64,000 bases of DNA, taken from Aplysia californica (taxonomy: Eukaryota; Mollusca; Gastropoda; Aplysiida; Aplysiidae). The translations under genes were made by a program, and so were the position numbers. Under the pieces are notes generated by a model that made no database searches, was not told the origin of the DNA, and saw only the letters and a program-made list of their open reading frames with translations. Of this stretch, positions 1-12,100 are shown piece after piece (position 1 is the stretch's first letter; the number at the start of each line of letters is the position of its first letter). Location: NCBI RefSeq assembly GCF_000002075.1, contig NW_004797541.1:2198-66197 (forward strand). Direction: 5' to 3'.

Positions 1-112
1 TTAAAAAGGGAGAAGGGCGGGGAGGGGGTTTTGCAGGGGTTTACTAACTGGATGGAATAATTTCCCTTTAAGCCAAGGCCCTAGGTAGGCTTACACCAAG
101 GTCGTTATACAG

Positions 113-224
113 TAATGGAGGCTGCTCTGTGGACGGCAACGCACGCCTGATAGAAGCCTTCTCTCGCAGCGGAACTATGGTCTACCTGCGCTGCGCGCTG
201 CCCGACTATCGCTCTGAAATTTAG
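113..224 (+). CDS. possible terminal coding fragment, unrecognised
   Basis: A GC-richer stretch reads openly for about 36 codons (GCSVDGNARLIEAF and GTMVYLRCALPDY can be read) and ends in TAG at 222-224. A weak AG acceptor precedes it. I do not recognise the family and there is no second exon to support it. It could be the last exon of a gene lying to the left of the window, or chance. Confidence 0.2.
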
Positions 225-2698
225 ATAGAGGGGTTTTATTCTGAGGTCCTTGAGACTAGGAAAGTCAGTAGACTTATTTTTTAAATGTTTTAAAACCGAT
301 TTATCTCATTACTATCACTAATGCCAAAATATGGATGTCCAAGCGGCTCCATATTTAAAATAGAAATCCAGTACCTGCTTAACAAAAACGGCGAATGACT
401 TATGTTCAAGAAAGATGAAGGAAGGGGGTTAGGTGGAAAGAGTTTGAGTCTCCTTTAATAGTACTGTACCCGGTTTTATCTATCATAGTAGTCTCCCCCT
501 GAGATCCCACCGTTTATGATCCCGATTCACTTGAAGAAAAAATAAAAGAAACAGTCCCGATAAAACAACAAATTTTGTTACAGAAAAGTCACCACTAATT
601 TAATATCCCATTCTGGAGTCTGAAGCATTTTAGATAATGTTTTACTGAACAAAAAGAACTTTCATGGATAATCCACACTCATAACATACGATCACATCTC
701 CGCTCTAAATTTTTCGACGAGTGGTACAATGTTCGCCTCAGGCGCAGGGACCACGACATAGATCTAATGAAAGGATCACACCCAGTCCAGGCGTGAACTT
801 ATCGACGCCTTTGATTTTTCCGAACATCAAGGCGTGATTCGGTAGGCAGGGCCAACAAGGCCGCATCAGATATTAATTATGGGATCACACCGAACAGCGA
901 TTTCATCGGTGCTTTTTTCCCCCTGACCATCTCTATCAGGTGTGCATCCGAATTTGCTAGACAGACTTTGCGCCGGTACTCTGGGACTGTCCGATGCCTA
1001 AGTTGTGTAATGTTGAGCCAGCCTTTCATTCTTCGATGTAATTGGTGCGTTTACAACCCAATGATGCGTTACGACCCGAATATGAGCGGTGATTTCGGTC
1101 AGAGATGAAGGCAAGCAATAATTGACAGGTAAAGAGGGTGAGCAATGAGTGAGATTACGCTTTAAAAATTATTACATGTATTATAATAGGCTAAGGAACC
1201 CAACAACGCAAGCTAACAATTAAGACTACAGTATTTGTGCATCTAGATCTATACAGTTTGTAAATTTTTATCCTATTTTAAAAGACAAAGGACACTGTAA
1301 CTATTACCTTATCAATAGTTAAGATCATTTAGGGGGGGGGTTGCACTCGTTAAAAAAAGGAAACAAAATTACTGTGCTCAATAATTCATTAACAAATGCA
1401 TCATTGTTAGCAATCAGTTAAAGCTGATTTTGATTCTCTTTTGCTCTATAATGTTCTTGTGTGAAGGCCTTTTACCTATGCTTTCTTGACCTAAGACAAC
1501 GTAGATCTATTATAGTCCTGTATGTTCACCATAACACATGAAAGCTAGCAGTGGCACTCCCATTGAATCGTGCAATCATTGTCAAATTCGATATTTTGTC
1601 GTAGCCTGTTTTAAGGTCCTTGGCTTGCACCTCCACACCACAACCCCCTTCCCTTGGCTGGAGTCCACCAAGACCGAGACCTGCCTAGCCTAGGCCTACG
1701 TATTGGCCCATGTGTTGTGGGCACGCATGCTGCACGAAGTAGATCTTTTGACCAGGCAGTCAGGAAGATGGGTATATCTGCTAGATCAAGTCAAATACTG
1801 TACCAGTGCTTTTCTTCCATGAAATTAACTTTGTGCGTTTTTTTGGTCTGGATTTGAAAAAAAAATTCATTCTTATTACGACTTGCTTCTGTTCAGTCTT
1901 TTGAGCTGAACGTTCTCAAATGAAATTAAATAATTTCACGATGTAGGCTAGACCATTCTAGATCTAGATCTAGCCTAGGCTTAGGGCCAATGTCGATACA
2001 CTCGCCATCTAGCCAATAAGGCAATCTTGAATCTTGTCACGTGATCAAAATGGCTGAATTTCGCCGCCTGTTTGAAATCGCTTGATGTTGTTGTTGCGTT
2101 GCATGAATGGGTCTACAATTGATGTATGGACTTATAGCCCTAACGTTTGCAAAAGATTTTAGTTAAAGCGACAAGATGTGTCGGACGTGAGACTAAAAAC
2201 GGTTCGTAAATCAATTGCACTTATTTCTCGTAGATTATATTTTATGAATTTACAATCTCTGTTCGGAGTGTGTTGTTAGTGTTAGTGTTAGTTACTCCAC
2301 CGCTACCAGTCACAGCACTGGACAGGAGGACCCAATCAATGACAAACATTATATGATTATTGATCACTAGGCCCCTATAACAATACAAAACTAAAATGAC
2401 GCCAAAATGACAAATCTAGGCTATCTCTGCTGCCATCTAGATCTAGATCTAGATAGATTCTATCTAGAAAACAGATCTATCCCACCCTCCCACACACACT
2501 CATCAAGAGAAGGCGAAGGCAGAAGGCAACACAGCAGAGACGAGACGCATTTTTACACTTACACAGTACAGTATACAGGGCTCCCCTTTTCAGGCCAACT
2601 TAAAAGGTTCCTTCACCCTTTGGTTTACTATTCGATACTATTTGAAGGGGTATTTAAACCCTTGTTTTAGAAACTTAAGGGTAGTAAAAGTCAAGAAA
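225..2698. other. intergenic stretch without recognisable gene
   Basis: AT-rich sequence with several AGATCTAGATCT-like runs (around 1960-1975 and 2438-2460). A GC-richer patch at about 720-1060 has short open frames but no family I recognise. Confidence 0.5.
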
Positions 2699-3141
2699 GT
2701 GGCTATTCTCACCCGCCCGGAAGTTCTCGCAAGATCAACTCCTCCCCTCTTCTCTCTACCACTGTCTCTTTCTGAATACTGTCTATCGGTGTGGACGATC
2801 AAATTGACCAAAACAAAGTTAAAATATGATGTTAAAACACAAAAGTAAATTATTTGGTTGTCTACAAAGATGCTACGGCTATTTAACTTTTCGAATCGAG
2901 CCGAACTACGCGGGTCGCCATTTTGTTTTGCCCGGTAATTCTCGCACTACTCCTCTCTCTCTTTCTCTCTCTCTCTCCACTGCCCACAGACAAAATTGTA
3001 CGCTTTTAGTAGGCTACAGTTGTAATGGAACGTTTGTTCACGGCACAGAATTCTACAATTTTTCTGTTATCACAGTGTAGAATTCTGTGGTTTAGGGTGA
3101 ACGCAAAATTTGGTGAACGCGCACTGGGTGAGAATAGCCAC
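2699..3141. mobile_element. inverted-repeat-bounded element (MITE-like)
   Basis: GTGGCTATTCTCACCC at 2699-2714 is repeated exactly in inverted orientation at 3126-3141. A further hairpin of the same motif (CTATTCTCAC and GTGAGAATAG) lies at 3158-3182. The interior holds CT-rich low-complexity sequence and no coding signal. A target duplication is not clear, so the superfamily is not assigned. Confidence 0.45.
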
Positions 3142-3256
3142 AACACTCGCCTGCACTATTCTCACTCCGGGTGAGAATAGAGGTGGCCAAAAGTCAATAT
3201 CTCATTATTTTATAGTATATATAAGATTTTTTGCTTGTAAACATTTAGTATAGTAT

Positions 3257-3283
3257 GGGGTTTTACGGTGCTCGCAACTGCAT
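3257..3283 (-). repeat. SINE/LINE-type 3' tail fragment
   Basis: On the - strand this is a degraded copy of the tail module (ATGCAGTTGCGAGC then ACCGTAAAACCCC) that recurs at 21272, 22658, 40085, 43520 and 59462. Only the last half of the tail is present here. Confidence 0.6.
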
Positions 3284-3299
3284 GGTTAATTTGTAAACA

Positions 3300-3901
3300 T
3301 TTAACTCACACGCACATGTTGTTCGTCCTTCGCATTTGAAGATGACCATGACTTCACAAATTGGTCTGTTGACGGTTACTGTGAGTCCGGAGATGGCTGA
3401 AGTCCTATCCGGGCTCGAAAGGTTCGCCCACATTGTGGGCACGGGTAGTCTGCTGTTTGACTTGTGGTGGAGGCAGAGGTCTGGACTTGCGCACGTTGCA
3501 TTTTTGTTTAGCCTCGGCGATTCGCTTGGCCTCTGCTGCTTTGGCTCCCTTCGTTAGCTTGCAGCGCCACGTTGGACGATCTTGGGCCAGCGTTTCCCAC
3601 GAGTCGTTCAGGATTCCAAGTTCCTTGAGGGAGACTTTGAGGCAGTCCTTGAAACGTTTTTTCTGCCCCCCAACTGAGCGCTTGCCATGAAGCAGCTCTC
3701 CATACATCAGCTGTTTGGGCAACCTGCTGTCCGCCATTCTGATCACGTGGCTGGCCCATCTGGCTCGCGTTTTGTGAAGGATGGTATAGATGCTGGGTTT
3801 TCCGGCTCGCTCTAAAACAGCAGTGTCTGGGGCTTTGTCCTGCCATCGGATGCGGAGGATTTAACGAAGACAGCTCAGGTGGAACAGGTTGAGCTGCTTG
3901 G
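3300..3901 (-). mobile_element. LINE fragment, 3' part (end of ORF2)
   Basis: The - strand encodes the C-terminal end of a non-LTR retrotransposon polyprotein: IRWQDKAPDTAVLERAG, RLPKQLMYGELLHGKRS, VGGQKKRFKDCLKVSLKEL, then a short zinc-finger-like CPQCGRTFRARIGL. It carries at least one stop and a frame change. It continues upstream into 5744..6250 across an 1842-bp insertion, so both pieces are one 5'-truncated copy. The LINE clade is not assigned. Confidence 0.85.
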
Positions 3902-4761
3902 TAGCAATGCCCACCGAGCGCGTTTTGTTCTGCCGATTTTTGGCCCCCCTCAACGGGGGTGTTTCGTGGGACGCACTAACGCAAAGGTTGTTGTCTTCAA
4001 CTCGCTCTCACGCCGCTTCTCGTGGATGGATATGAATGAAACTTGGCAGCCAATCAGAAAAGAGGTCAATCTCGTAGTTTGCAGTTTGACAACATTGTAC
4101 CCATACTAGAAGCAGTCGAAAATGTTTGCGAAAGTGGTTGATGTGGTGCGCTTTGAAGGTTTTTCGGAGCTGTGATTTGTCAAACTGACTGATACGTTGT
4201 ACACCATTTTTCTTTATTCCCATAAAATTTCATGCTTCTGTGTTTAGCGGTTTTGGCGTAATCTTTAAAAATGTGGGAGTAACTAAGGGAAAAAGCGACA
4301 TAGCCATTTGCGCGTGCTGGGTGAACGGCCGACGGCCTGGAAATTTCCACTGAGTGACATCATCAGCCATCGGTCGCCTCGGGCGCTACAAACGAGGCCC
4401 CGCTTTATGTGAAATGGAAAGGTGGGGAAGGATACTTGAAAACTAAATGGGGGCCTTGATAACTTGCGTTTTTGTTGCATTTTAGTCACAATACAATAGA
4501 TGTAGTCATTTTTATTTGCTTGATTGCATGACAGAAGAATAGAAATAGAAAAGCAAACATCTTGAGAAGTGGTATGTATGGCATTGTGTTTGCGTTATGA
4601 AAGCCTATTCCCCCCTCTGGGGAAAGCACACACTTGGACTCGTCCTCTGTGCTCTGTTTGAAAAAGTGAGGCATTAAGATTGTTATTAAAGAGTATGGTA
4701 CTTATTTAGTCCAGTCTGGGAAGATAGTCCCGTTTATACATTGTTATCGTTCACACGTGCA

Positions 4762-4848
4762 TGCGTGAGTGCGCGCGCGTGCATGTGTGTGTGTGTGCGC
4801 GCGCGCGAGAGAGAGAGTGAGAGAGAGAGAGAAGGGGGGGGGGGGGTG
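4762..4848. repeat. simple-sequence tract GT/GC, GA and poly-G
   Basis: Alternating purine-pyrimidine GCGC/GTGT sequence changes into GA repeats and then a run of about 14 G. It lies inside the hAT-like element. Confidence 0.9.
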
Positions 4849-5094
4849 TAAATATGTTACATTTATTGTATGAGTTGTAGCCTACACTTGCGAAATATTC
4901 CCATGACGTGTAAACTATAAATCTGAACGCATCTTAATCTACCACACAATAGGACACTGTCTAACAATGGATATATATACACAGAGACGATCGTATTGTC
5001 TATAACAAAGTATGCATGCTTTTACTAGTACAGAACTGGATTTATTAGTAGCTCTCTACTTACTTTTTTGTGACAAACATTATTGATCCAGAGC

Positions 5095-5560
5095 ATTGCT
5101 TGGCAAGGAGGAACCTTTTATGTTGCCAAGTTTCATTCAAATATCATGACTTTGGGAGAACATATGACTGATAATCTTTGTAAATCTGTAAAGAACGCCA
5201 CTTTTTTACCTGCTAATGTCTTTACAACTCAAAAAGTATGACAGATATTAAAAATCTGACTGCATGACTAGATTCTGCATTAAAAAATGTACTAGACTGC
5301 CAAGTTTCATTTACATGTTCCAAGAAATAGGCGAGCTATGACAAATTTTGCCTCAAAACGCACTGAAAACGGCCACATTTTTACCCATAAACGTCTTCAT
5401 AACTCAAAGAATAGGATAGCTATGAAAAATCTGAAAGCAGGACTAGATTCTGCACTAGAAAATGTACTTTGTTGCCAAGTTTCTTTTTAATACTCCGAGA
5501 AATGAGCAGGTTATGACGAATATTGTCTCAAAACACACCAAAGAACGTCCCATATTTTGG
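5095..5560. repeat. tandem repeat, about 174-bp unit, 2.6 copies
   Basis: The motif GCCAAGTTTC starts at 5125, 5299 and 5474, giving spacings of 174 and 175 bp. Other landmarks keep the same order in each unit: GACTAGATTCTGCA, AAAATGTACT, and an AAC(G)NC..CATTTTTACC block. Copies are diverged. The array lies in the inner right half of the hAT-like element. Confidence 0.75.
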
Positions 5561-5743
5561 GGTTTTTTAATTATATATATATATAAAAGTGTACCAGAAA
5601 TTGATTGATTAAAAAATCCGTAACTTTTTTATTGATGGATTTCAAAAATTCAAAAAGTTCCATGCTCTGTGAAGATAAAGCTACAAAATGCACCTATTTG
5701 CAAACACTTTATGGCAAAAAAAGGATTTTCGTGGTCATTGCTA

Positions 5744-6250
5744 TGCTTGGCGTGTCTGCTGTAGACAGTCCAGGTCTCGCTGGCGTAGAAAAGAATGGTA
5801 AGAACCACTGCCCGGTAGACCTTCAGTTTTGTGGAGAGGCTGAGTCCTCTGCGCTCCCAGACATTCTTGCGAAGTCTTCCAAAGGCGGCGCTGGCCTTGG
5901 CAACTCTGGTGTTTATTTCAGCATCTATATGAACGGCTCGTGAAAGTGTGCTGCCTAGGTATGTAAAGTGGTCAGCTGCCTGGAGTTTCTGTCCCTTCAC
6001 CATGATTTGTGGCACTGTGTATGGTTGACCAGGGGCTGGTTGGTACAAGACTTCGGTTTTCTTGGTGTTGATGGTGAGGCCGAAGTTGTACACAGGCTAA
6101 GGTGAAACAGTTAATTTCGTTTTGCATACACTCTTCTGTGCTAGCGTTGAGTGCACAGTCATCGGCGAAGAGAAGTTCCCTGATGACTGTTTCTTTCACC
6201 TTGGTGTAACGGCCTGGAAGCGCCTGATGTTGAACACGCACATATTCACA
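5744..6250 (-). mobile_element. LINE fragment, reverse transcriptase part
   Basis: The - strand encodes the second half of a reverse transcriptase with the catalytic FADD box (LLFADDCALNASTEE). LTINTKKTEVLYQP, FTYLGSTLSRAVHIDAEI, FGRLRKNVWERRG and KLKVYRAVVLTILFYASE follow. At least one frame change breaks it. It is 5'-truncated near 6250 and continues into 3300..3901 after the inserted transposon. Confidence 0.88.
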
Positions 6251-6310
6251 CTGACACACACAGAGTGACCATGACTATGATTGAATGCTAACGATTTTTA
6301 ATTAACTTAA

Positions 6311-6548
6311 CCCTATCCGTACGCCCTGGGGTCATTTTGTACCCCCAGGGTTGTATTCTTCACATTTTTGAATACTTGTAGTACGAAGATCTCTTTGAAA
6401 CTTTCAGTACTTCTTAAAAAATTTTGACCGACTGCTATGCAAAAGCGTACGGATCGGATTAACGAATAAATTTCCTCTTTGGGAAGTAGTGGCACAGGGT
6501 TCCCCACGTCGTATGGATACAATAGTAAAACACGACGTACGGATAGGG
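6311..6548. mobile_element. piggyBac-like MITE
   Basis: The ends are a perfect 13-bp inverted repeat, CCCTATCCGTACG and CGTACGGATAGGG. The left flank is TTAA (6307-6310); the right flank is TTCA, a probable decayed TTAA. The CCCT start and TTAA target are the piggyBac signature. It has no coding capacity. Confidence 0.7.
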
Positions 6549-6702
6549 TTCAGAAATAAATGAGTAATATTGACTGGAATTAGAGCTGTGTCCATATGGA
6601 GGGGGGAAGAGTGGTGGTGGTTGAGCAGTTGGGCCTATCAAAATAAAATAAAGTTGACAAACCAAAAGGGGTCAATTCCGACTGTAATACACCAAGAAAA
6701 AT

Positions 6703-7534
6703 AGACCTGCCACTCTTCTATGAAATCTAAAAGTCAGGATCTCAGTGGGGAAAAAATTGGGACTTGGTGAAAAAAATCGGGATCAACGACAAATCACCTA
6801 GGTCACTGCCAAGCTTACTTAAAAAAATTCCAGGGGTGTCCATTATTATATCCATGTATATTTTTCCCACTGCGCGCGTGCGTGTGTGTGGAGTATGTGT
6901 GTGTGCGCGCGCGTGCCTGTGTGTGTTTTATAAAATTATATTTTAAATCCTGAAGTATCATGTCAAGCTCTTCTAGTCCATGTGTTTTACTTGGATAAGT
7001 ACCGAAAGACCCTTCAACCAATGCACATGAACTTAAATTGAACCCGTCAACAGACGGTCCCCGCAACACGCAGAACTCACACGCCTAAGTCAAGTCACGT
7101 GGTGCGATCGCGCGATTGAAACAGTTTTACTGACGGTCTTGATGATGGGCTCGACTAACTGGAACTCGGACAAAGTATGTTTTGGCGAAAGTAGATCTTG
7201 AGAATGTTTTAAGTCGGACGGCAAAATCAATACTACTTCCATTATAATTGAAATAACAAGTGTGAGCAAAGATCCAACACCACTTTTGGTGAGTCAACTA
7301 CTAAATTCAACATAGCGACATTTAGGAAAATAGTGCTCCGAGTTTCTGCTGACATAAAGTTTAACGAGTGCTTCCCCTGACAGAAAAGAAGGCAGAGTAA
7401 GATATTGGAAAAATTCTGCGCCACAGACGGAACAACAAAAAACAATTATTTTTTTTAAAAAACCCGGGTACGTCTGATCAAAATCGGGAAAATCTGGATG
7501 CTTGAGATTTAAGACAGGGATGAGTGGCAGGTTT
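6703..7534. mobile_element. possible inverted-repeat element
   Basis: CCTGCCACTC at 6706-6715 is matched by GAGTGGCAGG at 7522-7531, and AAATCTNAAR is similarly placed just inside each end. No clear target duplication and no coding signal. A GT-rich tract sits at about 6879-6925. Confidence 0.4.
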
Positions 7535-8284
7535 GGAATATTGATTCATTATTCTTCAACGCCATCCCAGGGTTCACATTCCAGTCTTTCCAGACTTTCG
7601 ATGGCGGACAATTCATGTTTACTAGCGTATTAAAGAAGGATGGTGGTAATCTCAAGGCAGGGGTAAATTCAAGGCACGACACCGGCAAATGTGAGCGACC
7701 GACCAGAATGTGGGCGGAGCTTCTGTGCTGAAGCCAGCCGATATGTAGGTCGACTAGTCGACTTCTTCTGAGACTGAGGGTGACTGCTGTCGTGCATGTG
7801 TGTGGGTGTGTGGTCAAATCATTGACTCGGCTTTGGGATAGAGAAGAGGGAAAATGATGTTTGCCAGACGCAGACCGCCGAGTTTTAAAAGAGTATGCAA
7901 ACCCCCGAAATGAAATTATAGATAGTAAAGCTCACGCACCACCAAAACTTTAAGGGGGTAATCTGCAGGTTTAATACGTAATATAGGCCCATTTGTGCGT
8001 AAAGGGGAGCCCTGGTACAGCTTCATCTTACTTCACGTAATTTAGATCTATACATCTGTATCTTTGCTCTCCCCCCCCTCCCCCCCCCCCCTGTTAAAAA
8101 AACAACAACACACACACACACACACAAACAGATCTAGATCTAGAGCCCTTGGGAACACGGTCCCCTTACACTAAAAAAATTGGCAGGCTCTATTTCTCCG
8201 AATGCTCGGGAAAATAAACTTGAACTCTAGATCTATTTCTCCGAACGGTTTCCGTTCTCGAGATTTGTTAATTTGCGAATTTAG

Positions 8285-8345
8285 TGGCACGCGCGTGTGT
8301 GTGTAAGGGAGTGTGCGCGCGTGTGTATTGTATGTGTGTGTGTGT
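8285..8345. repeat. GT/GC simple-sequence tract
   Basis: Alternating GCGTGTGT-type repeats. A CA tract at 8108-8127 and C-rich runs at 8069-8092 are close by. Confidence 0.85.
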
Positions 8346-8399
8346 ATAAGGTGTGAATGAGGCGGGGGGCGTGGAGGGATTTTATTTGTATACATGAAC

Positions 8400-9082
8400 T
8401 TGACTCTTGAGAAGGATTTTAGCTCTTGTCCTGCGTCTGTGCTGGGCGGGCGGGCGAACGGACGAACTCTAGCAGACGAGAAACTCGACGCGAATTTAGA
8501 CCCGTTGTCTATTGTTTGTTAATTAGGCCTGATGTTTCAAACCACTAGCGGTGCCACAGGGAGTGAGAGAGGCTGGTGACGTTTTACTATGTGTAACCTT
8601 TCACCTCGTGCGTGGGGCACACTGTGTACGTTCCAATTATCCGCCATGAACGCCTAGCTACAATGTGAGGCAGGAGGGTGACTTTTTAATTAATTTTTTT
8701 TGGGGGAGGGGGGCGGGGTGTTGTAAGTTGTAGGCAATGGAAGGAGTGGTTCCCGTCCGCCCGCTCGAATGCATGGAGTCTCTCGGTCCGCCCGTCCGCT
8801 CGCTCGCTAAACGAACTGTTGTCTCTGTCAGATGTATAGCGAGTAGCAAACTACTTTTTACAAACGGACGGTTCGTTACCCGTCCGCTCGTTTGCAGGTA
8901 GTGCCAACGAGTAGTTCGTTACTCGCCGACGCTAATTTTGCGAGCCCGACCCAACCCTTCTACCAACTTGACATGTTTTGATTGAGACGTATGCCTCGGT
9001 TACAAGCGATTATTATTTATACTGTACTGTACTTTCTTTCAGCTTTTGAATCGTTGGACGAGGGAATAAGTTTGCTTGAGAA
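8400..9082 (+). promoter_or_regulatory. GC/CpG-richer region upstream of the PHF7-like start
   Basis: This stretch is richer in CG dinucleotides than its surroundings, with repeated CCGNCCG/GCTCGCTCG blocks at 8445-8480, 8755-8815 and 8878-8930, and it ends at the predicted first ATG. Its position suggests the promoter and 5' UTR. No TATA box or defined factor site was identified. Confidence 0.35.
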
Positions 9083-9116
9083 ATGACGTCCCCGTGTCAC
9101 AGTCAAAGTAACAGAG
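9083..9116 (+). CDS. PHF7-like: PHF7-like exon 1 (start)
   Basis: ATG then MTSPCHSQSNR, ending in a GTGAGT donor after one base of the next codon. That G plus TG from exon 2 makes the valine of VCLFC. Chosen because the phase fits exactly and a strong donor follows; there is no nearer upstream in-frame ATG. Confidence 0.75.
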
Positions 9117-12100
9117 GTGAGTTAACCATTCAAAGAAGTACAGTAGAACATGACTATAGCGGCACCCGCTGTGGCCGGACCTCACTGGAATCCCCCTCTT
9201 TTTTCCAATGTAAACTCAATTACTCATGCTTGGATATAGCGAGGCAAGGAAAGTCTCGAACTTGGGTACAGCCGAAGAGATCGAGCGAACTCTAGCTGTG
9301 GAGAAGGGGGGGGGGGGGGCTATAAGCGGGATCCAAACAGGCAGTCAGCAGTGCGGTGTTGTGATTGACCAGTCCAATGATGAGTGAGGTGGGAAAGGCG
9401 GCAGAGAGAGATGGTGTGGAGAGACATGTTACGTGAGCCACTCCAAAATTTAAAATGATGTGCCATAGCCTAGACACTCAGTACTGATATAAGAGCGTGT
9501 ATAGTCTATAGCCCTTGGCTAGGCCAAAAAGTAAAAGAAAGAGGAGAGCGTGTTATTCCTGATTCATTGAATTTCGATCGTTGATGCTCAGGCATACGTA
9601 CGCATCCTCTTCACCACTGTAGGCCTACTGGAACGATAGACAGCACAGGCAACAAACCAAGGAAAGGATGGCTTCCAACCAAGACTAAAGGATATGCTTC
9701 TCACTCGAATTATAAAAGGCGGAGATAATCAACGAAGTTGTCAATGAAAGGAAAACTAATCCAAAAGCGCAAATTTTTTTTAAATTAAAGGGGTGTAATC
9801 GTGCGGATTTTTAGAATTTTTCCGGTAATTTTCCCTTTGCCTTCCTACCTTCTTCTGGAGCCAAAAATCTCGCTATTGCCGTGTTCTACTGTACTTTTGA
9901 GACAAAATCTTTCTTACTATGGGATTATGCAGGATTACCCCTCTTTTTTGAGTTCTAACTTTTTTGCTGAACCATACCTTCAGGGTACTTTAACCTTTCA
10001 CCCCTACCTGTTCCTCATTTTACTGCACCCACATCAAATAGGTTTGGTACTCCCTTATAAATTCCAGCGCTTGCCAACTTGGATAGTATTGTTCTCTACT
10101 GCATAGAATACAGTAAGAGTAAACTAATATGTTTTCACGTATGCCCATGTTTGCGAGAGCACCCCTGTACCTTAGTACAATCTTCAGTTTTCAACAGTAG
10201 ACCCCTACTGCTTAATACCAAGAGTAGCTACTTATGTCATTAATGTACCCATTCCTGCTGTTTCAAATATATATATCTAATTTTTTTTTTTTTCCAGTGT
10301 GTCTGTTCTGTCGGAGCGCATCTGTTGACGAGATTGATCTCGGGAAAATACACGAGAAAGTTGATGTGACTGTGCATTATTTTTGTATGGTGAGAAGCTA
10401 AAAGATTTCAGTAATAACTGTGTAGTAGAGTCATGTTTAATTACTTTTTAAAGAATTCTTTATGTTTTTCATAATAAGAATTTTTAAAATACTTTAAGAG
10501 TTTAAAAAATGGATTCAATTGGAAATGAAGGTTTTGATTGTACTGTGGTGTATATATTACAGATAGACATAAGATTCCTGGGTGGTTTGCGGGTGCTCTG
10601 GTGTGGTTTGCTCCTTCTTTCCTATCGAACAACTATCGTCCTGATCTCTCCTCCTTTTTTGTATTTGTTACTCTTGTAACATGTCTAATCTTCGGCATTT
10701 TTTATTACATTAATGTGTTGCAAGTGCTGTGAAGCTCTCTTTAAAACTAAAAAGACACAAAATTCACCTCTATGGCAGTAAGATTTAGACTTTTTGACTT
10801 TTATATCAGCAGTTCATTCTAAACTTTTTGACAAACACCTTTTAACCCGATTTTGGATGAACCAGTGAAAAAAAAAAAGTACATTTCGTTTTAAAATATC
10901 GAATGAAATGAACAGTTTAGGAGTATCAGTTTGCAGCATTTGATGCTCTAAAAATGAATCGTATTTGTACTAAATATAATTTTTTCCATTTACTGACGGT
11001 TATGTGAAATCAGAAAGGAAGAATTTGTGGTTTGCAGGTTTTTCTTCTGTCTAGAAATGGAAACAAGGAAAGAACACAACTGTCTAGTTAAAAAATATGC
11101 TTCCTGTTAAAATCAGTGTCTCAGTGTGTAATTAACCTGGTCAGTTGTCTGTCAGTCCCAAAAGGGGAGTTTAAAAAGGTCAAATGTGCCTAATTTAATG
11201 GAGCTGCTATGACAGTTTGCTTTTCTACAGCTATAAAAGTGATATGTTTTGTTGTAATGTTTATTAATGTCTCTGATGTTTTACATGTCAGTTGTGATAA
11301 TTGATTTCTTGTTGGATTTTTTTTCTCAGTTGTTGTCCAGTGGACTGACTCAGAATACAAGAGTATCTGACAAAAAAAGCATTCTGGGATTTACATTATC
11401 AGACATCAGAAAAGAAGCTTTAAGAGGCAGGAGGCTGGTATGTAATCTTTTCAGCTCAGTTTTAAATTAATTAAATTAAGTGTTGGAGAGTTATTTTCAA
11501 ATGTGAAATACATTATTCTAAACATTATTTCCTGAAAAGTTAAAACAGTACTGTTGTAACCTTTTGGAATGCTTTGACCATTGAGTAATTACCATTATGC
11601 TTTATCTTTTTAATTCAGTAGTTGTAAGAGGCTAGTCATAGTTTTATTTACTCGTACATTTGTTTGTGCTGGAATATAGTCCAGCCCCTCTCAGACTAAC
11701 ACACAGTGTGTTTATAGAGGTGATCCAAGTGCTGGATGTCTTTTGTTTGAAGTACACATCAAAACTGCTGTAAAGACCACTTGTCCAAGACAAACGCTTT
11801 AAAAACCCAACCACTTCCCACCCCCCTGTATTTTTCCATTAGTGAAAAATTAGACAGGAGATAAAAAGCCATTTTTTTTCTTTAATGTTCATATAATTAT
11901 ATACTACAGGTTCCTTTTTTAGAAGTAGGGAAGTCTTAAAGTTTTCCGTTCTACTCAATTTTGTATGTGTAATGTTCAGAACTTAATATTTAATGAAAAT
12001 GTTGGTTGATTTTCTTCATATTTGCGAATATGACATCCCCTTAGTTGATAAAAAAAACTTTTGTTGTTGAAATTGGTGCAAAGATTGTCAAGTTATTGCT

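Larger units (their letters stand above)
3902..5743. mobile_element. DNA transposon inserted in a LINE, hAT-like ends
   Basis: The outer ends are inverted repeats, TAGCAATGCCC at 3902 and its partner GGTCATTGCTA ending at 5743. The element is flanked by a 7-bp direct repeat TGCTTGG (3895-3901 and 5744-5750). Removing it and one TGCTTGG rejoins the LINE codons around RHAKQLNLF. No transposase is recognised, so it is non-autonomous. The T/C-A-G start and a 7-8 bp duplication suggest hAT, but this is not proven. Confidence 0.75.
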
